DNA of 64,000 nucleotides from NCBI GenBank assembly GCA_016708765.1, contig JADJFD010000005.1:124001-188000 (forward strand), written 5' to 3'. The position numbers and the translations under genes were made by a program. How positions within the stretch are numbered: position 1 is the stretch's first letter; every line of letters begins with the position of its first letter. The notes under the pieces are model-generated. The model was not told the DNA's origin, did no database searches, and saw only the letters and a list, made by a program, of their open reading frames with translations. This document shows, piece after piece, positions 25,134 to 35,139 of the stretch. The DNA comes from Chitinophagaceae bacterium (GTDB lineage: Bacteria; Bacteroidota; Bacteroidia; Chitinophagales; Chitinophagaceae).

Positions 25134-27062
25134 TTGAGAAATAGTTTCAGGACATTCCTGCTGCTGTCATTTATTCATTCGACAGTCTATAGCCAAATGT
25201 CTCCCAAACAATGGGCTTTGCATTATGGAGGCAACGATGTTGATATTCCACTTTCCATAAAACTTACCAATGACGGTGGTACAATCGTAGCCGGATATAC
25301 CGATTCTAAAAGTGGCGATGTAAGCCCTCAACCCAACCGAGAATATTGGGACCTCTGGATTGTAAAGCTGGATAAATGCGGAATCATTCAGTGGGAAAAA
25401 TCCTTTGGCGGAACAGGCTACGAAAGTGCAAGAGATGTAGTACAAACAAGTGATGGCGGTTATATGGTGTTGGGCGAAACAAATTCAACAGATGGCGGCG
25501 TAATTGCTGGTTATGGTGGCACAAAAGATATATGGTTATTAAAACTGTCAGCCAATGGAACACTACAATGGCAAAAAAGATACGGCGGTACTGGTTTAGA
25601 CATTGGCAATCATATTGAATTAACATCGGAAGAAGATTTTCTCATTGCTGCATCTTCCACTTCTAATGATGGAGATATAAGAGGCAATCATAGCACTGGC
25701 ACATTTACAGACGGAGTGCTGATAAAAATAAATGCTACAGGCACATTATTATGGAGTAAATGTTTCGGCGGCTCTAAAAATGAAGAGCTATTTGATTTAG
25801 AAATTATTAATGGAACAATTTTCTTAGCTGGTTTTACCAATTCAACCGATGGCGACATTCCTCCAAGTCAAAAAAATTATGACATTTGGCTGCTGGCTAT
25901 TGATGGTAATGGTAATAAAATATTCAGTAAAATTTATGGCGGTTCACAAAATGATGTAGCCTATTGCATGAGCAAAGGATCTGATGGTTCTTTAACACTG
26001 GCTGGCTACACCACTTCTACCGATGGTGATGTAAGCGGAGCAAAAGGCAGCCAGGATTATTGGGTTATTAATGTAGATCAACGTGGAAAATTAAACTGGC
26101 AAAAAGTATTGGGCGGAACAGATGCAGAATATGCCAAAACAATTATTACCGATAATGATGGCGGTTATATAGTTGGCGGAGTTACTTATTCAAATGATGG
26201 TGATATTGCCAGTTCATTAGGCGAAGGTGATTTCTGGACAATAAAATTATCTGCTGCTGGAACTGTAAGCTGGAAACAAAATTTGGGCGGCAGTGGCAAC
26301 GATCATCTCCGCTATATGATAAGAAACCCTTTGCTTAATGAATATTATCTGGCCGGTGACTCAGAATCTGGTGATGGCGATTTCAATAACACATTGGGAG
26401 ATGCTGACTTTGCCATTATCAAATTTAAGATCATAGACACACTAACACTCGACTCTGCTGTTTGTAATGTAAACACATTCGTTCCTTTTAAAGACACACT
26501 TCCAGACATCTGTGGTAATGATTCGGTTATTGTTCAATATAGGCCTGTTCCCATAAGTGGGCCTTTTGATGGTCTGCGAAAAATTGATAGCATATTTATC
26601 GGTCAAAGTGTAACTCTTCATTCCAATGGAAATGGAACGATAGTATGGTCATCGCATACATCACTTAGTTGTACCAATTGTAATGATCCAGTTGCATCGC
26701 CGTTAATTACCACCACCTATTCAGCAACTAATTTTTCGCCAGATGGATGTCAGGTAACAGATCAATTTACCGTAGTTGTGCTAAATGATGCAGTTGTTAA
26801 AATTCCTACTGCCTTTACACCAAATGGAGATGGATTAAATGATTACTTCGGACCATTGGGTAAAGTGCCAGAAGGATATAAGCTACAAATTTTTAATCGA
26901 AATGGAGAAGTGGTATTTGTTAGTAGTAATATTTATCAAAGATGGAATGGTTATTTCAAAGGAACATTACAGCCCTCTAGTGTTTTCATTTACTTGGTAA
27001 ATTATAAAGACCTGCAAAATATTCCACATCAGCAAAAAGGAACATTTGCATTGATACGATAA
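25134..27062 (+). CDS. Exported repeat protein with T9SS type B sorting domain
   Basis: Secreted or surface protein of 642 residues. The start is TTG 25134: it gives a proper signal peptide (RNSFRTFLLLSFIHSTVYS), no earlier start exists in frame, and the first ATG would remove the signal. Residues about 25-430 form seven or so repeats of about 55 residues with the pattern DGGYIVGGxTxSxDGD...DxWxxKLxxxGxLxWQKxxGG, suggesting a beta-propeller. The C-terminal 85 residues (PTAFTPNGDGLNDYF and ending KGTFALIR) are the gliding-associated/type B sorting domain recognised by the type IX secretion system. It heads a cluster of exported proteins. Confidence 0.88.
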   Translation: MRNSFRTFLLLSFIHSTVYSQMSPKQWALHYGGNDVDIPLSIKLTNDGGTIVAGYTDSKSGDVSPQPNREYWDLWIVKLDKCGIIQWEKSFGGTGYESARDVVQTSDGGYMVLGETNSTDGGVIAGYGGTKDIWLLKLSANGTLQWQKRYGGTGLDIGNHIELTSEEDFLIAASSTSNDGDIRGNHSTGTFTDGVLIKINATGTLLWSKCFGGSKNEELFDLEIINGTIFLAGFTNSTDGDIPPSQKNYDIWLLAIDGNGNKIFSKIYGGSQNDVAYCMSKGSDGSLTLAGYTTSTDGDVSGAKGSQDYWVINVDQRGKLNWQKVLGGTDAEYAKTIITDNDGGYIVGGVTYSNDGDIASSLGEGDFWTIKLSAAGTVSWKQNLGGSGNDHLRYMIRNPLLNEYYLAGDSESGDGDFNNTLGDADFAIIKFKIIDTLTLDSAVCNVNTFVPFKDTLPDICGNDSVIVQYRPVPISGPFDGLRKIDSIFIGQSVTLHSNGNGTIVWSSHTSLSCTNCNDPVASPLITTTYSATNFSPDGCQVTDQFTVVVLNDAVVKIPTAFTPNGDGLNDYFGPLGKVPEGYKLQIFNRNGEVVFVSSNIYQRWNGYFKGTLQPSSVFIYLVNYKDLQNIPHQQKGTFALIR

Positions 27063-27088
27063 AATTATTTGACAGATAAAATAAGCTT

Positions 27089-28723
27089 ATGGACAGAAGA
27101 GAATTTTTCAAAAGAGCAGGAAAAAAAACTGCCGGAGAAAAAAAACAACATAGCTCCAAAAGAATGTTTGCCGGATTAGCGCCTTATAACGGCAATTGGA
27201 CTGTAAATGAAGTAACACATCTTTTAAAGCGAACAATGTTTGGAGCTAAGAAATCAGATATAGATTATTTTCTTACCCTTTCTCCCGGTGGAGCAGTTGA
27301 TGTGCTACTGAATAATATTACAACACCAACTCCGCCAGTAAGAGATTATGGATTATTGGAAGATGACGGAGTGATGTATGATGATCTTAGTGTAGCTATC
27401 GGACAAACCTGGGTAACCGACCCTAACACAGCCAGTGCCCCACAAATCAGAGGACAAATAAACAGTCGCAGAATTGCCAGCTTAAAAAAATGGTGGGCTG
27501 GTCTCATTATTAATCAGGGCAGAAGCATACAAGAAAAAATGGTTCTTTTCTGGCATCATCATTTCTCTGTACAGGAATCAGAAATTGAAAATGCAGCATA
27601 TCTATACCGCCATCATAATCTATTAAGAACAAATGTGCTTGGTAATTTTAAAACATTGGCGAGAGAAGTAACAATCGACCCTGCGATGCTTATACATTTA
27701 AATGGCTATTTAAATTCAAGGCAGGCGCCAGATGAAAATTATGGAAGAGAGTTACAAGAGCTTTTTGTTATTGGTAAGGGCAATGATTCGCTCTATACAG
27801 AGAATGATGTAATAGCTATTGCAAGAGTTCTTACAGGCTGGCGCATCAACAATAATCCGTTAAATGCTTATTTGGATACTGGATCGCATGATACCGGTGC
27901 AAAAGTCTTTTCTGCATTTTATAGCAACAGAACAATTAGTGGTAGTAATAATTCTTATCAGGAACTGGATGAATTAATGGATATGTTGTTTAATACAACA
28001 GAGGCAGCTCGATTTATATGCCGTAAATTGTATAAATGGTTTGTTTATTATGAAATAGACGATGCAACTGAAAGAGATGTTATCATTCCGATGGCGACTG
28101 TGCTACAAAGTAATAATTTCGAAATAAAGCCTGCACTTGAAGTATTGTTTAAGAGTGAACATTTTTTTGATACAATTAATCAGGCTTGTTATATCAAAAA
28201 CCCATTCGACATTATAGTTGGTACGTTAAGGGAATTCAATGTTGCATATCCTGCATATACAAATTATACAACAGGTTATCCTTTATTTTTTTCTATATAT
28301 AATAATGCAGCGGACATGCAGCAGCAGTTATTTCAGCCACCGGATGTATCTGGTTGGCCTTCATATTATCAGGAACCAATGCATTATGAATTATGGGTAA
28401 ACAGTAACTCACTTCCTAAAAGAGCAGATTTTACTGATGCATTAATAAATGATTCTATAATTGATGTAAGAGCTTTTGCTAACTATTCGAATAATCCGGC
28501 AGATCCGAATCAATTAATAACAGATGTAACCGCATTGTTGCTTCGTTATCCGTTATCGGTTAATGCTAAAATATACGTAAAGACTCGTTTTCTTACAAAC
28601 AATATAGCAGACGATACAATCTGGACCAATGCCTGGAATTCAAATAACAGTACTGTCATTAATGCATCCTTAAAAGAGATGTTTAAATTTTTGATGAATC
28701 TTCCAGAATTTCATTTGTGCTAA
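27089..28723 (+). CDS. DUF1800 family protein
   Basis: 544 residues of the DUF1800 family, which is typically encoded beside a DUF1501 gene in Bacteroidota, Planctomycetota and Proteobacteria; the biochemical role is not established. Visible family features are EVTHLLKRTMFGAKKSDI near residue 45, KMVLFWHHHFSV in the middle, and the ELFVIGKGNDSLYTENDV and ARVLTGWRI motifs. The N-terminus MDRREFFKRAGKKT looks like a twin-arginine start but lacks a following hydrophobic segment, so export is uncertain. It lies 26 bases after the T9SS protein and 34 bases before the DUF1501 gene. Confidence 0.85.
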   Translation: MDRREFFKRAGKKTAGEKKQHSSKRMFAGLAPYNGNWTVNEVTHLLKRTMFGAKKSDIDYFLTLSPGGAVDVLLNNITTPTPPVRDYGLLEDDGVMYDDLSVAIGQTWVTDPNTASAPQIRGQINSRRIASLKKWWAGLIINQGRSIQEKMVLFWHHHFSVQESEIENAAYLYRHHNLLRTNVLGNFKTLAREVTIDPAMLIHLNGYLNSRQAPDENYGRELQELFVIGKGNDSLYTENDVIAIARVLTGWRINNNPLNAYLDTGSHDTGAKVFSAFYSNRTISGSNNSYQELDELMDMLFNTTEAARFICRKLYKWFVYYEIDDATERDVIIPMATVLQSNNFEIKPALEVLFKSEHFFDTINQACYIKNPFDIIVGTLREFNVAYPAYTNYTTGYPLFFSIYNNAADMQQQLFQPPDVSGWPSYYQEPMHYELWVNSNSLPKRADFTDALINDSIIDVRAFANYSNNPADPNQLITDVTALLLRYPLSVNAKIYVKTRFLTNNIADDTIWTNAWNSNNSTVINASLKEMFKFLMNLPEFHLC

Positions 28724-28757
28724 AACCAGAGAATATACCAACTAAAAAAATATAGTA

Positions 28758-30359
28758 ATGGACAGAAGGAAATTTTTACGAAACACCGTGCCAGTTGCTG
28801 TTACCATGCCAGCGTTGCTAAATGGATTTTCATTTACTGCTCAAGGTGCAGAAAGTAACCTTGCCCGATTGCTGGAGCAAACACTTACTGATACAGACCA
28901 TGTGTTTGTGCTGGTACAACTCGGTGGTGGAAATGATGGACTCAACATGGTTATACCATTGGATATTTACGGCAACTATTATAATGCAAGAACTAATGTG
29001 GCAATTCCCCAAAGCCAGGTGCTTCGGCTTGATGGAACAGATAAATCAGGCTTACATCCTGCAATGACAGCAATGCAGAATATGTTCAATGAAGGTAAGA
29101 TGAATATAGTGCAATCGGTAGGATACGAAAATCCAAGCTTTTCACATTTTAGAGATACAGATGTATGGAATAGTGGGGATACAAGGAGAAACAGAAGAGA
29201 AAGAGTAAGAACAGGTTGGATGGGCCGCTATCTCGAAAGTGAATACCCCGGTTATCCTGATGCATTTCCCAATGCAGAAATGACTGATCCGCTTGCAATA
29301 CAAATAAGCAATTATCCTACACTTGCAATGCAGGGTTCTATTTATTCAATGGGTTTATCAATTACAAACCCTGAAAAAGTATATTCATTCGTCAATCCTT
29401 TTTCCGACTATCCATTAAGCTCTGTTTCTGCGAATAAAGAGTTGAAATTTCTTCGTGTCATTTCAGAGAAAACTAAAATCTATTCTGACATCATAAGATC
29501 CGCTTATCAAAGATCTTCTACGATGGCAACTTATCCGACAGAAAATTATTTAGCCGAACAATTAAAAATTGTAGCAAGGCTTATTAAAGGAGGGTTAAAA
29601 ACCAGAGTTTACACGGTATCTATGGGCGGCTTCGATACACATAAGCGGCAGGTTAATGCAAGCGACACTACTACCGGAATGCATGCCAAATTAATGAAAG
29701 ACCTTTCTTCTGGCATCAACGCCTTTCAGCAAGATATAGAAATGATGGGGCTTGATGACAGAGTAATGGGCATGACTTATTCAGAATTTGGCCGACGTAT
29801 AAAATCAAATGCAAGCCTTGGTACAGATCATGGAGCTGCTGCACCATTAATTATGTTTGGCAAAAATGCTAAAAAGGGAATTCTTGGCACAAGTCCGGAC
29901 ATACCAGCAGATATTCAAGTAGTAAATAATATTCCATTCCAATATGATTTCCGAAGTGTGTATGCATCTGTATTAGAACAATGGTTTTGTGTAAAACAAC
30001 CTGCATTAGATTCAATTCTTTTACAAAATTATCAGTCGCTTCCACTTATTACTGGCCCTTGTGGTGTGGCTGATGATCCAGATGATACAAATAATAATTC
30101 CGAAAACTTGTTGCTGAAAATGTGGCCTAATCCATACACGATAAACGCCACAATACAATTTTCGACCAACGGCGGTAATACAATGATTCAACAAATCAAT
30201 TCACTAGGTCAAGTAGTAAAAGTACTTGCCAATGGTGATTATGCGGAAGGAACACATAATATTGATATTTATAGTGATGGATTACCGACAGGGGCTTATT
30301 TTCTTCGTTTACAGAATAAATCTTTGCAGAAAGTATTAACCATCATGAAGGTTAATTAG
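28758..30359 (+). CDS. DUF1501 family protein with Tat signal and T9SS type A tail
   Basis: 533 residues. The N-terminus MDRRKFLRNTVPVAVTMPAL carries a twin-arginine motif (RRKFL) and a weak hydrophobic stretch. The DUF1501 body (sulfatase/alkaline phosphatase-like fold) shows VLVQLGGGNDGLNMVIPL, FSHFRDTDVWNSG and TYSEFGRRIKSNASLGTDHG. The last 75 residues form a type A T9SS sorting domain (LLKMWPNPYTINATIQF to GAYFLRLQNKSLQKVLTIM). It is probably secreted to the surface together with DUF1800. The enzymatic activity is not known. Confidence 0.87.
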   Translation: MDRRKFLRNTVPVAVTMPALLNGFSFTAQGAESNLARLLEQTLTDTDHVFVLVQLGGGNDGLNMVIPLDIYGNYYNARTNVAIPQSQVLRLDGTDKSGLHPAMTAMQNMFNEGKMNIVQSVGYENPSFSHFRDTDVWNSGDTRRNRRERVRTGWMGRYLESEYPGYPDAFPNAEMTDPLAIQISNYPTLAMQGSIYSMGLSITNPEKVYSFVNPFSDYPLSSVSANKELKFLRVISEKTKIYSDIIRSAYQRSSTMATYPTENYLAEQLKIVARLIKGGLKTRVYTVSMGGFDTHKRQVNASDTTTGMHAKLMKDLSSGINAFQQDIEMMGLDDRVMGMTYSEFGRRIKSNASLGTDHGAAAPLIMFGKNAKKGILGTSPDIPADIQVVNNIPFQYDFRSVYASVLEQWFCVKQPALDSILLQNYQSLPLITGPCGVADDPDDTNNNSENLLLKMWPNPYTINATIQFSTNGGNTMIQQINSLGQVVKVLANGDYAEGTHNIDIYSDGLPTGAYFLRLQNKSLQKVLTIMKVN

Positions 30360-30531
30360 TAGTAAAAGTACCATCATGACTTGTTTCAAATTAATATAAT
30401 ATTAATCTAAAGAAAAAGATGGCTATATACTTTGAGCCTTCATAATATTTTATAATTTTATACTCGATTTTCCATATTCAATCCTGTGCCAAAGCTTTTA
30501 TTTAATTCAAATGAAACTAAAATGATTGAAA

Positions 30532-31446
30532 ATGAGAAAATTTTTGGTATTAGTGCTGTTGACATATGCAGTATTTAACCAGCCCCTGAAAGCACAGTAT
30601 TATTTTTACAATGACAAATACTACGAAAACGAAGTTGTAGTTGAATTAGGTCTCTCTGGCGGATTAATGAACTCCCTAACAGATTTAGGTGGAAAAAAAG
30701 GAATCGGAAAAAACTTCTTAAAAGATTTTCGTTGGGCAACCGCCCGACCAAGTTTTGGCTTTTATGCAATGGGTATGTATAAAGGCATGATAGGAGTTCG
30801 TCTTGAAGGTACTTTTGGTGAAGTCGTTGGTTATGACAGCATCCTGAAAGATGTAGCTAGCAGTACTTTTGGTCGCTACGATCGAAACTTGAGTTTCAAA
30901 AGTAAGATTAATGAAATTCAGCTTGCCGTAGAGTTTCACCCCATTGCATTATTCAGTTTTGAAGATGACCCTCCCCCTTATTCACCATATATAATTGCTG
31001 GAGTTGGTCGTTATTCATTTGATCCGCAAGCTGAATTAAGAGGCCAGTGGTATTCTCTTAAACCTCTTTCTACAGAAGGTCAGGGTTTTAAAGAATATAA
31101 AGACCGATCGCCTTATCAACTCAATCAATTTAATATTGCGGCCGGACTAGGGCTTCGATATGAATTAAGTCCACTTTTCAATGCAAGGCTTGAGTTTGTA
31201 CATCGCTTTTTAAGTACTGACTACTTGGATGATGTAAGCACTAAATATATTGACCCAGCATTATTTGCTAATTATTTACCAGCCAACCTTGTTCCAATAG
31301 CACAGCAATTAGCTAACAGAAAAGGAGAAATTAATCCTGGGAGCAAAACTAAAATTGGCTAACAACGTGGTGATTTTAAAGATAATGATGCTTTTTTTAC
31401 CATTCAATTAAAAGTAGGAGTAACTCTCGGAAGGCAAAGAAGATAA
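30532..31446 (+). pseudogene. Outer-membrane beta-barrel protein broken by an in-frame stop
   Basis: The start is ATG 30532, giving the signal MRKFLVLVLLTYAVFNQPLKAQ. The protein is a small outer-membrane barrel with Gly/aromatic strands (FGFYAMGMYKGMIGVRLEGTF, SPYIIAGVGRYSFD, FNIAAGLGLRYELS), reminiscent of Bacteroidota DUF6089/PorG-type proteins. A TAA at 31360-31362 ends the frame at 276 residues, but the same frame continues as QRGDFKDNDAFFTIQLKVGVTLGRQRR, a perfect last barrel strand, up to TAA 31444. The full gene is therefore about 304 codons with one nonsense codon. A hairpin terminator follows immediately after the second stop. Confidence 0.8.
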
Positions 31447-31465
31447 TAGCTTTCATTATTATATT

Positions 31466-31500
31466 AAAAAATCCTGCTTACAGCAGGATTTTTTTCTTTT
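31466..31500 (+). terminator. Intrinsic terminator after the barrel gene
   Basis: Thirteen-base perfect stem AAAAAATCCTGCT / AGCAGGATTTTTT with a 3-base loop and a following T run. It lies beyond the second stop codon (31446), which supports the longer gene. Confidence 0.9.
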
Positions 31501-31580
31501 TACACATACCACATTCAATACGCATAAAACACAGCAATTTGTTATTTTTATAGGACCATTAGCTAACTTAACCTCATATC

Positions 31581-33965
31581 ATGCAAAACGGACCTTCAAG
31601 TATTTCTAATATTTCTTTTAATAGCCGCCTTTGCTTTAAGCCGTTGGTTATGGCTTTGAAAAAAAACATTGCAGAAGGAAATCCCGGCATGAAGAAGCTA
31701 TATGGTCAGGTTGTAACACAATTTGAAGCTCACCCTGAATTATTAAACTGCTTTGCCGACACTTCAACAGTGAAACATCATAGCGAGTTAATTGAAGAAT
31801 TATTATCAGCAGTATTTCCACCTACCACTTCAAACTATATGTATGGAGTATTAATGCCTTTTAAAAACGAAGCAGTATACGTTTCGCCTTTATTCAAAGA
31901 ATTATTAGTAAAGCCCGGAACTAACCAAGTAGAAATTCCCGAAAGCCCTAATACACAAGAAAATAATTTTGAAAAGATCCATTTTGCATATGGACTAATA
32001 TTAAAAAAATATCTTGGCTATAATAGTCCTGTTACAAATCGATCTGTATATACGGTTCAAGATCCAAAATCAGGATTATTAAGATATATGGAAATAAGAC
32101 TTGATGCAAGATTTATAGACGTAAAGCCTGTAGCAGAAATGCCAGAAATGCCTGCATCAATATTGGATCCTAATACAAATAGGATTCTTACCGTTGCCGA
32201 ACTTTCACAACTTATTCCGCTTGACAAATTTGTTTTTGAAGGAGTAGCTGTTGTACGTATAAACGATATGACGGAACAAGAGGTGATTACAAAAATGAAA
32301 AATAAATTATTGGAAAGCTCTCTTGCTGACGAAAATATATATATTGATCTGGAAGAACAAGTTCAGTCACTTATAGAACTTCAGAACATTACTATCGGCG
32401 TAACCCCTTTTTTTAAAATTAACGGGCACTATGTTTATTCAGATATTCACAATGCCAATAGTCTTTTGTTTAGAAAATTTGATGCCGGTAGTGATAAAGA
32501 TGAAATAAGCGACTATTGTAAATTGCTCTTTAGGGAAAATGACCAACCGTTGCTATTTGAAAATATAGAAGAAAACATGCTAGATGAAGTACAATGCCTT
32601 CGCTATTATCATTTAGCAGGTGCCAGAAGTTTAATTCTATGTCCACTAAAATCTGATCATGAATTAATCGGCATTCTTGAAATAACTTCTTCCGAACCTG
32701 GCTATCTAAAACCACAACACATCAGTAAAATAGAAAACGTAATTCCGTTATTTACTTTAGGTCTTGAAAAAAGTTTGGAGCAACTTAATTCACATGTGGA
32801 TAGCATCATCAAGAAAAAATTTACAGCCGTACAACCTTCTGTTGAGTGGAAGTTTACAGAAACTTCTCTAAAGTATATTGTCAATATGCATAAAAAAGAA
32901 GAAGCGTTTATTGAAAGAATATCATTTGCAGATGTCCATCCACTATACAGTGCTATAGATATACGCAATTCTTCTACCGAACGGTCAAAATCTATTAAAG
33001 CAGATATTGTAGAACAACTCGAACTTGCCAAAAAGACTGTAGCAAATATTCAATCATCAATCTCATTTCCACTGCTACAGGAAATCGAATTTAAAATTGA
33101 AAAATATATTGTTGCAGCATCCGATATTTTACAATCAGAGGAAGAAATTCTTATACATAATTTTTTTACAGGACAAGTCGCATCCGTTTTTAATCACATT
33201 AGGAATACCGAGGAAGAAGTTAAAAATGATATTGACCAATATTTTGCAGCTTTGGATCCTGAGACAGGAATGCGATATAATCATCGAAAAGATTATGAGC
33301 AAAGTATAACCAGGATAAACGAAACTTTATCCCGATTTATTGACAAAGAGCAGTCCGCTGCACAAAAAGTTTATCCTCATTATTTTGAACGTTTTGTAAC
33401 TGACGGTGTGGAGTTTAATATTTACATGGGCCAATCTATTACCCCCCGTAAAAAATTTGATGAAATTTATTTGCGAAATCTCAGAATGTGGCAGATTAAT
33501 TTGTTGGCGAAAGCGGCAATCGCCACACATAAACTTGAAGCTGAACTAACACATAAGCTAAGAACAACTCAGCTAATATTATGCCACAGCCAGCCTTTGG
33601 CTATTCTTTTTAGAACTGAAGAAAGAAAATTCGACGTTGATGGCGCCTACAATATTCGTTATGAAATTGTAAAAAAGAGAATTGACAAAGTAAGAGTAAG
33701 AGATACTAATGAAAGATTAACGCAGCCGGGGAAAATTGCAATTGTTTATTCCCAAGCAAAAGATGCTGAAGAATATACTGGTTACATTGAGTTTCTACAA
33801 AATAAAAATCTATTAAAACCTGGTATCGAAAAATTTGACCTTGAAGAGTTGCAAGGGGTTTCTGGCCTCAAAGCATTACGGGTTGATATAAACTTTGACG
33901 ATTTGGATTTAGATGATAAAAAAAAGCTGTCTGAAATTACTTCCAGACAGCTTACAGGTAATTAG
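31581..33965 (+). CDS. Large GAF-domain protein
   Basis: Cytoplasmic protein of 794 residues. A GAF-like segment is visible at about 255-400 (QSLIELQNITIGVTPFFKIN, ARSLILCPLKSDHELIGILEI), flanked by long helical regions; residues about 430-620 are coiled-coil-like and acidic. The N-terminus PSSISNISFNSRLCFKPLV is not a signal peptide. I know of no assigned function; a signalling or regulatory role is only inferred from the GAF fold. Its stop is 8 bases from the convergent tlpA-like gene. Confidence 0.7.
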   Translation: MQNGPSSISNISFNSRLCFKPLVMALKKNIAEGNPGMKKLYGQVVTQFEAHPELLNCFADTSTVKHHSELIEELLSAVFPPTTSNYMYGVLMPFKNEAVYVSPLFKELLVKPGTNQVEIPESPNTQENNFEKIHFAYGLILKKYLGYNSPVTNRSVYTVQDPKSGLLRYMEIRLDARFIDVKPVAEMPEMPASILDPNTNRILTVAELSQLIPLDKFVFEGVAVVRINDMTEQEVITKMKNKLLESSLADENIYIDLEEQVQSLIELQNITIGVTPFFKINGHYVYSDIHNANSLLFRKFDAGSDKDEISDYCKLLFRENDQPLLFENIEENMLDEVQCLRYYHLAGARSLILCPLKSDHELIGILEITSSEPGYLKPQHISKIENVIPLFTLGLEKSLEQLNSHVDSIIKKKFTAVQPSVEWKFTETSLKYIVNMHKKEEAFIERISFADVHPLYSAIDIRNSSTERSKSIKADIVEQLELAKKTVANIQSSISFPLLQEIEFKIEKYIVAASDILQSEEEILIHNFFTGQVASVFNHIRNTEEEVKNDIDQYFAALDPETGMRYNHRKDYEQSITRINETLSRFIDKEQSAAQKVYPHYFERFVTDGVEFNIYMGQSITPRKKFDEIYLRNLRMWQINLLAKAAIATHKLEAELTHKLRTTQLILCHSQPLAILFRTEERKFDVDGAYNIRYEIVKKRIDKVRVRDTNERLTQPGKIAIVYSQAKDAEEYTGYIEFLQNKNLLKPGIEKFDLEELQGVSGLKALRVDINFDDLDLDDKKKLSEITSRQLTGN

Positions 33966-33972
33966 TTATTTA

Positions 33973-35130
33973 TTAATTTAAAATCTCTGTCAGCTTAGCT
34001 TCAAGTGCCGAGCCTCTTAAGTTTTCTGCAACAATTTTACCTGAAGGATCAATTAATACATTGTAAGGAATTCCTTCTATTTTATATAATGGAACAACGG
34101 GGCTATCCCAATATTTAAGGTCGCTTACATGAGTCCAAGTAAGTTTATCATCCATAATTGCTTTTAGCCATTTATCTTTTTGACCTGGCCTGTCAAGCGA
34201 CACACCAAGTATTGTAAAGTTTTTGTCTTTAAATTTTTTATACGCTGCCACTACAGTTGGATTTTCCTGACGACAAGGGCTGCACCAACTTGCCCAAAAA
34301 TCTACCAACACATACTTACCTTTAAATGAACTTAGTTTTACTTCTTCGCCTTTTGTATCTGGCAAACTAAATTCAGGCGCCATTTTCCCTTCAACACCTT
34401 CTAAAGAAGTTTTAATAGAAGCTAGCCCTTTATGATCTGGATATTTTGAAGAAAGGCTAGTCACTACTTTTTTTACCTCATCTTTTCCTAATGGTTCCAA
34501 TCCAAAATTTGGATTACTTGCTGTGCTTTGATAATAACCTATTTCAAGCATGGCTAATGCAGGGTTAGAAGATTTTTCTAAAGAAGATAATAAATTGGTC
34601 CTAATACCAGATGCAATCTGCATTATTTCATTTTGCAAACCCAAAAGAGCCGAATCAGAAGCACCGGCCTTTTGCAGGCTATCTCCTTTTCGACCTATTA
34701 TAAAAATGTTTTCTAATTTTTTATTAAAGCCTTCCATAAAATCTTTCATCTCCTGGCTAACAGCTGAGCCTTTTATATCAAAGTTTTCAGGAAAATCTTT
34801 ATTCTCTTTATTATAAGTTGCATTCAGTGTAACCTTTGCAACATCGTTTATAACAGATGCAAGCGGATACTGTGCATTTACCATCCTTATATTATAGACT
34901 CTTGCTTCTTCTGTGCCAGCATGTAATACATACTTACCATCATCACCAATTGTTGCAGAATCCACAATTGATGGCTGCATGGTAGCCATTGGAATTTCTT
35001 CCAAATAAATTTTCTTCTCCGGGCTATTAGTGATTACACCTTTTACTTCAAACCCTTTTTTGCTATCCGATTTTGATGTGCAGGAAACCATTAATGCTAA
35101 TACTGCTACAATTACAATTTGATTTTTCAT
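33973..35130 (-). CDS. TlpA/ResA-type thioredoxin lipoprotein with N-terminal DUF4369-like domain
   Basis: Periplasmic thiol-disulfide protein of 385 residues from ATG 35130. The signal ends in a lipobox (LALMVSC), so it is probably membrane-anchored. Residues about 28-230 match the DUF4369 plus helical arrangement common in Bacteroidota TlpA proteins; the C-terminal thioredoxin fold has FWASWCSPCRQENP with the active CxxC (about residue 282) and the cis-Pro region GIPYN. Likely role: keeping disulfides reduced in the envelope, for example in cytochrome maturation. It begins 9 bases after the corrected gatB end and so is in one operon with gatB. Confidence 0.9.
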   Translation of the reverse strand: MKNQIVIVAVLALMVSCTSKSDSKKGFEVKGVITNSPEKKIYLEEIPMATMQPSIVDSATIGDDGKYVLHAGTEEARVYNIRMVNAQYPLASVINDVAKVTLNATYNKENKDFPENFDIKGSAVSQEMKDFMEGFNKKLENIFIIGRKGDSLQKAGASDSALLGLQNEIMQIASGIRTNLLSSLEKSSNPALAMLEIGYYQSTASNPNFGLEPLGKDEVKKVVTSLSSKYPDHKGLASIKTSLEGVEGKMAPEFSLPDTKGEEVKLSSFKGKYVLVDFWASWCSPCRQENPTVVAAYKKFKDKNFTILGVSLDRPGQKDKWLKAIMDDKLTWTHVSDLKYWDSPVVPLYKIEGIPYNVLIDPSGKIVAENLRGSALEAKLTEILN

Positions 35131-35139
35131 TTCTTTCAA

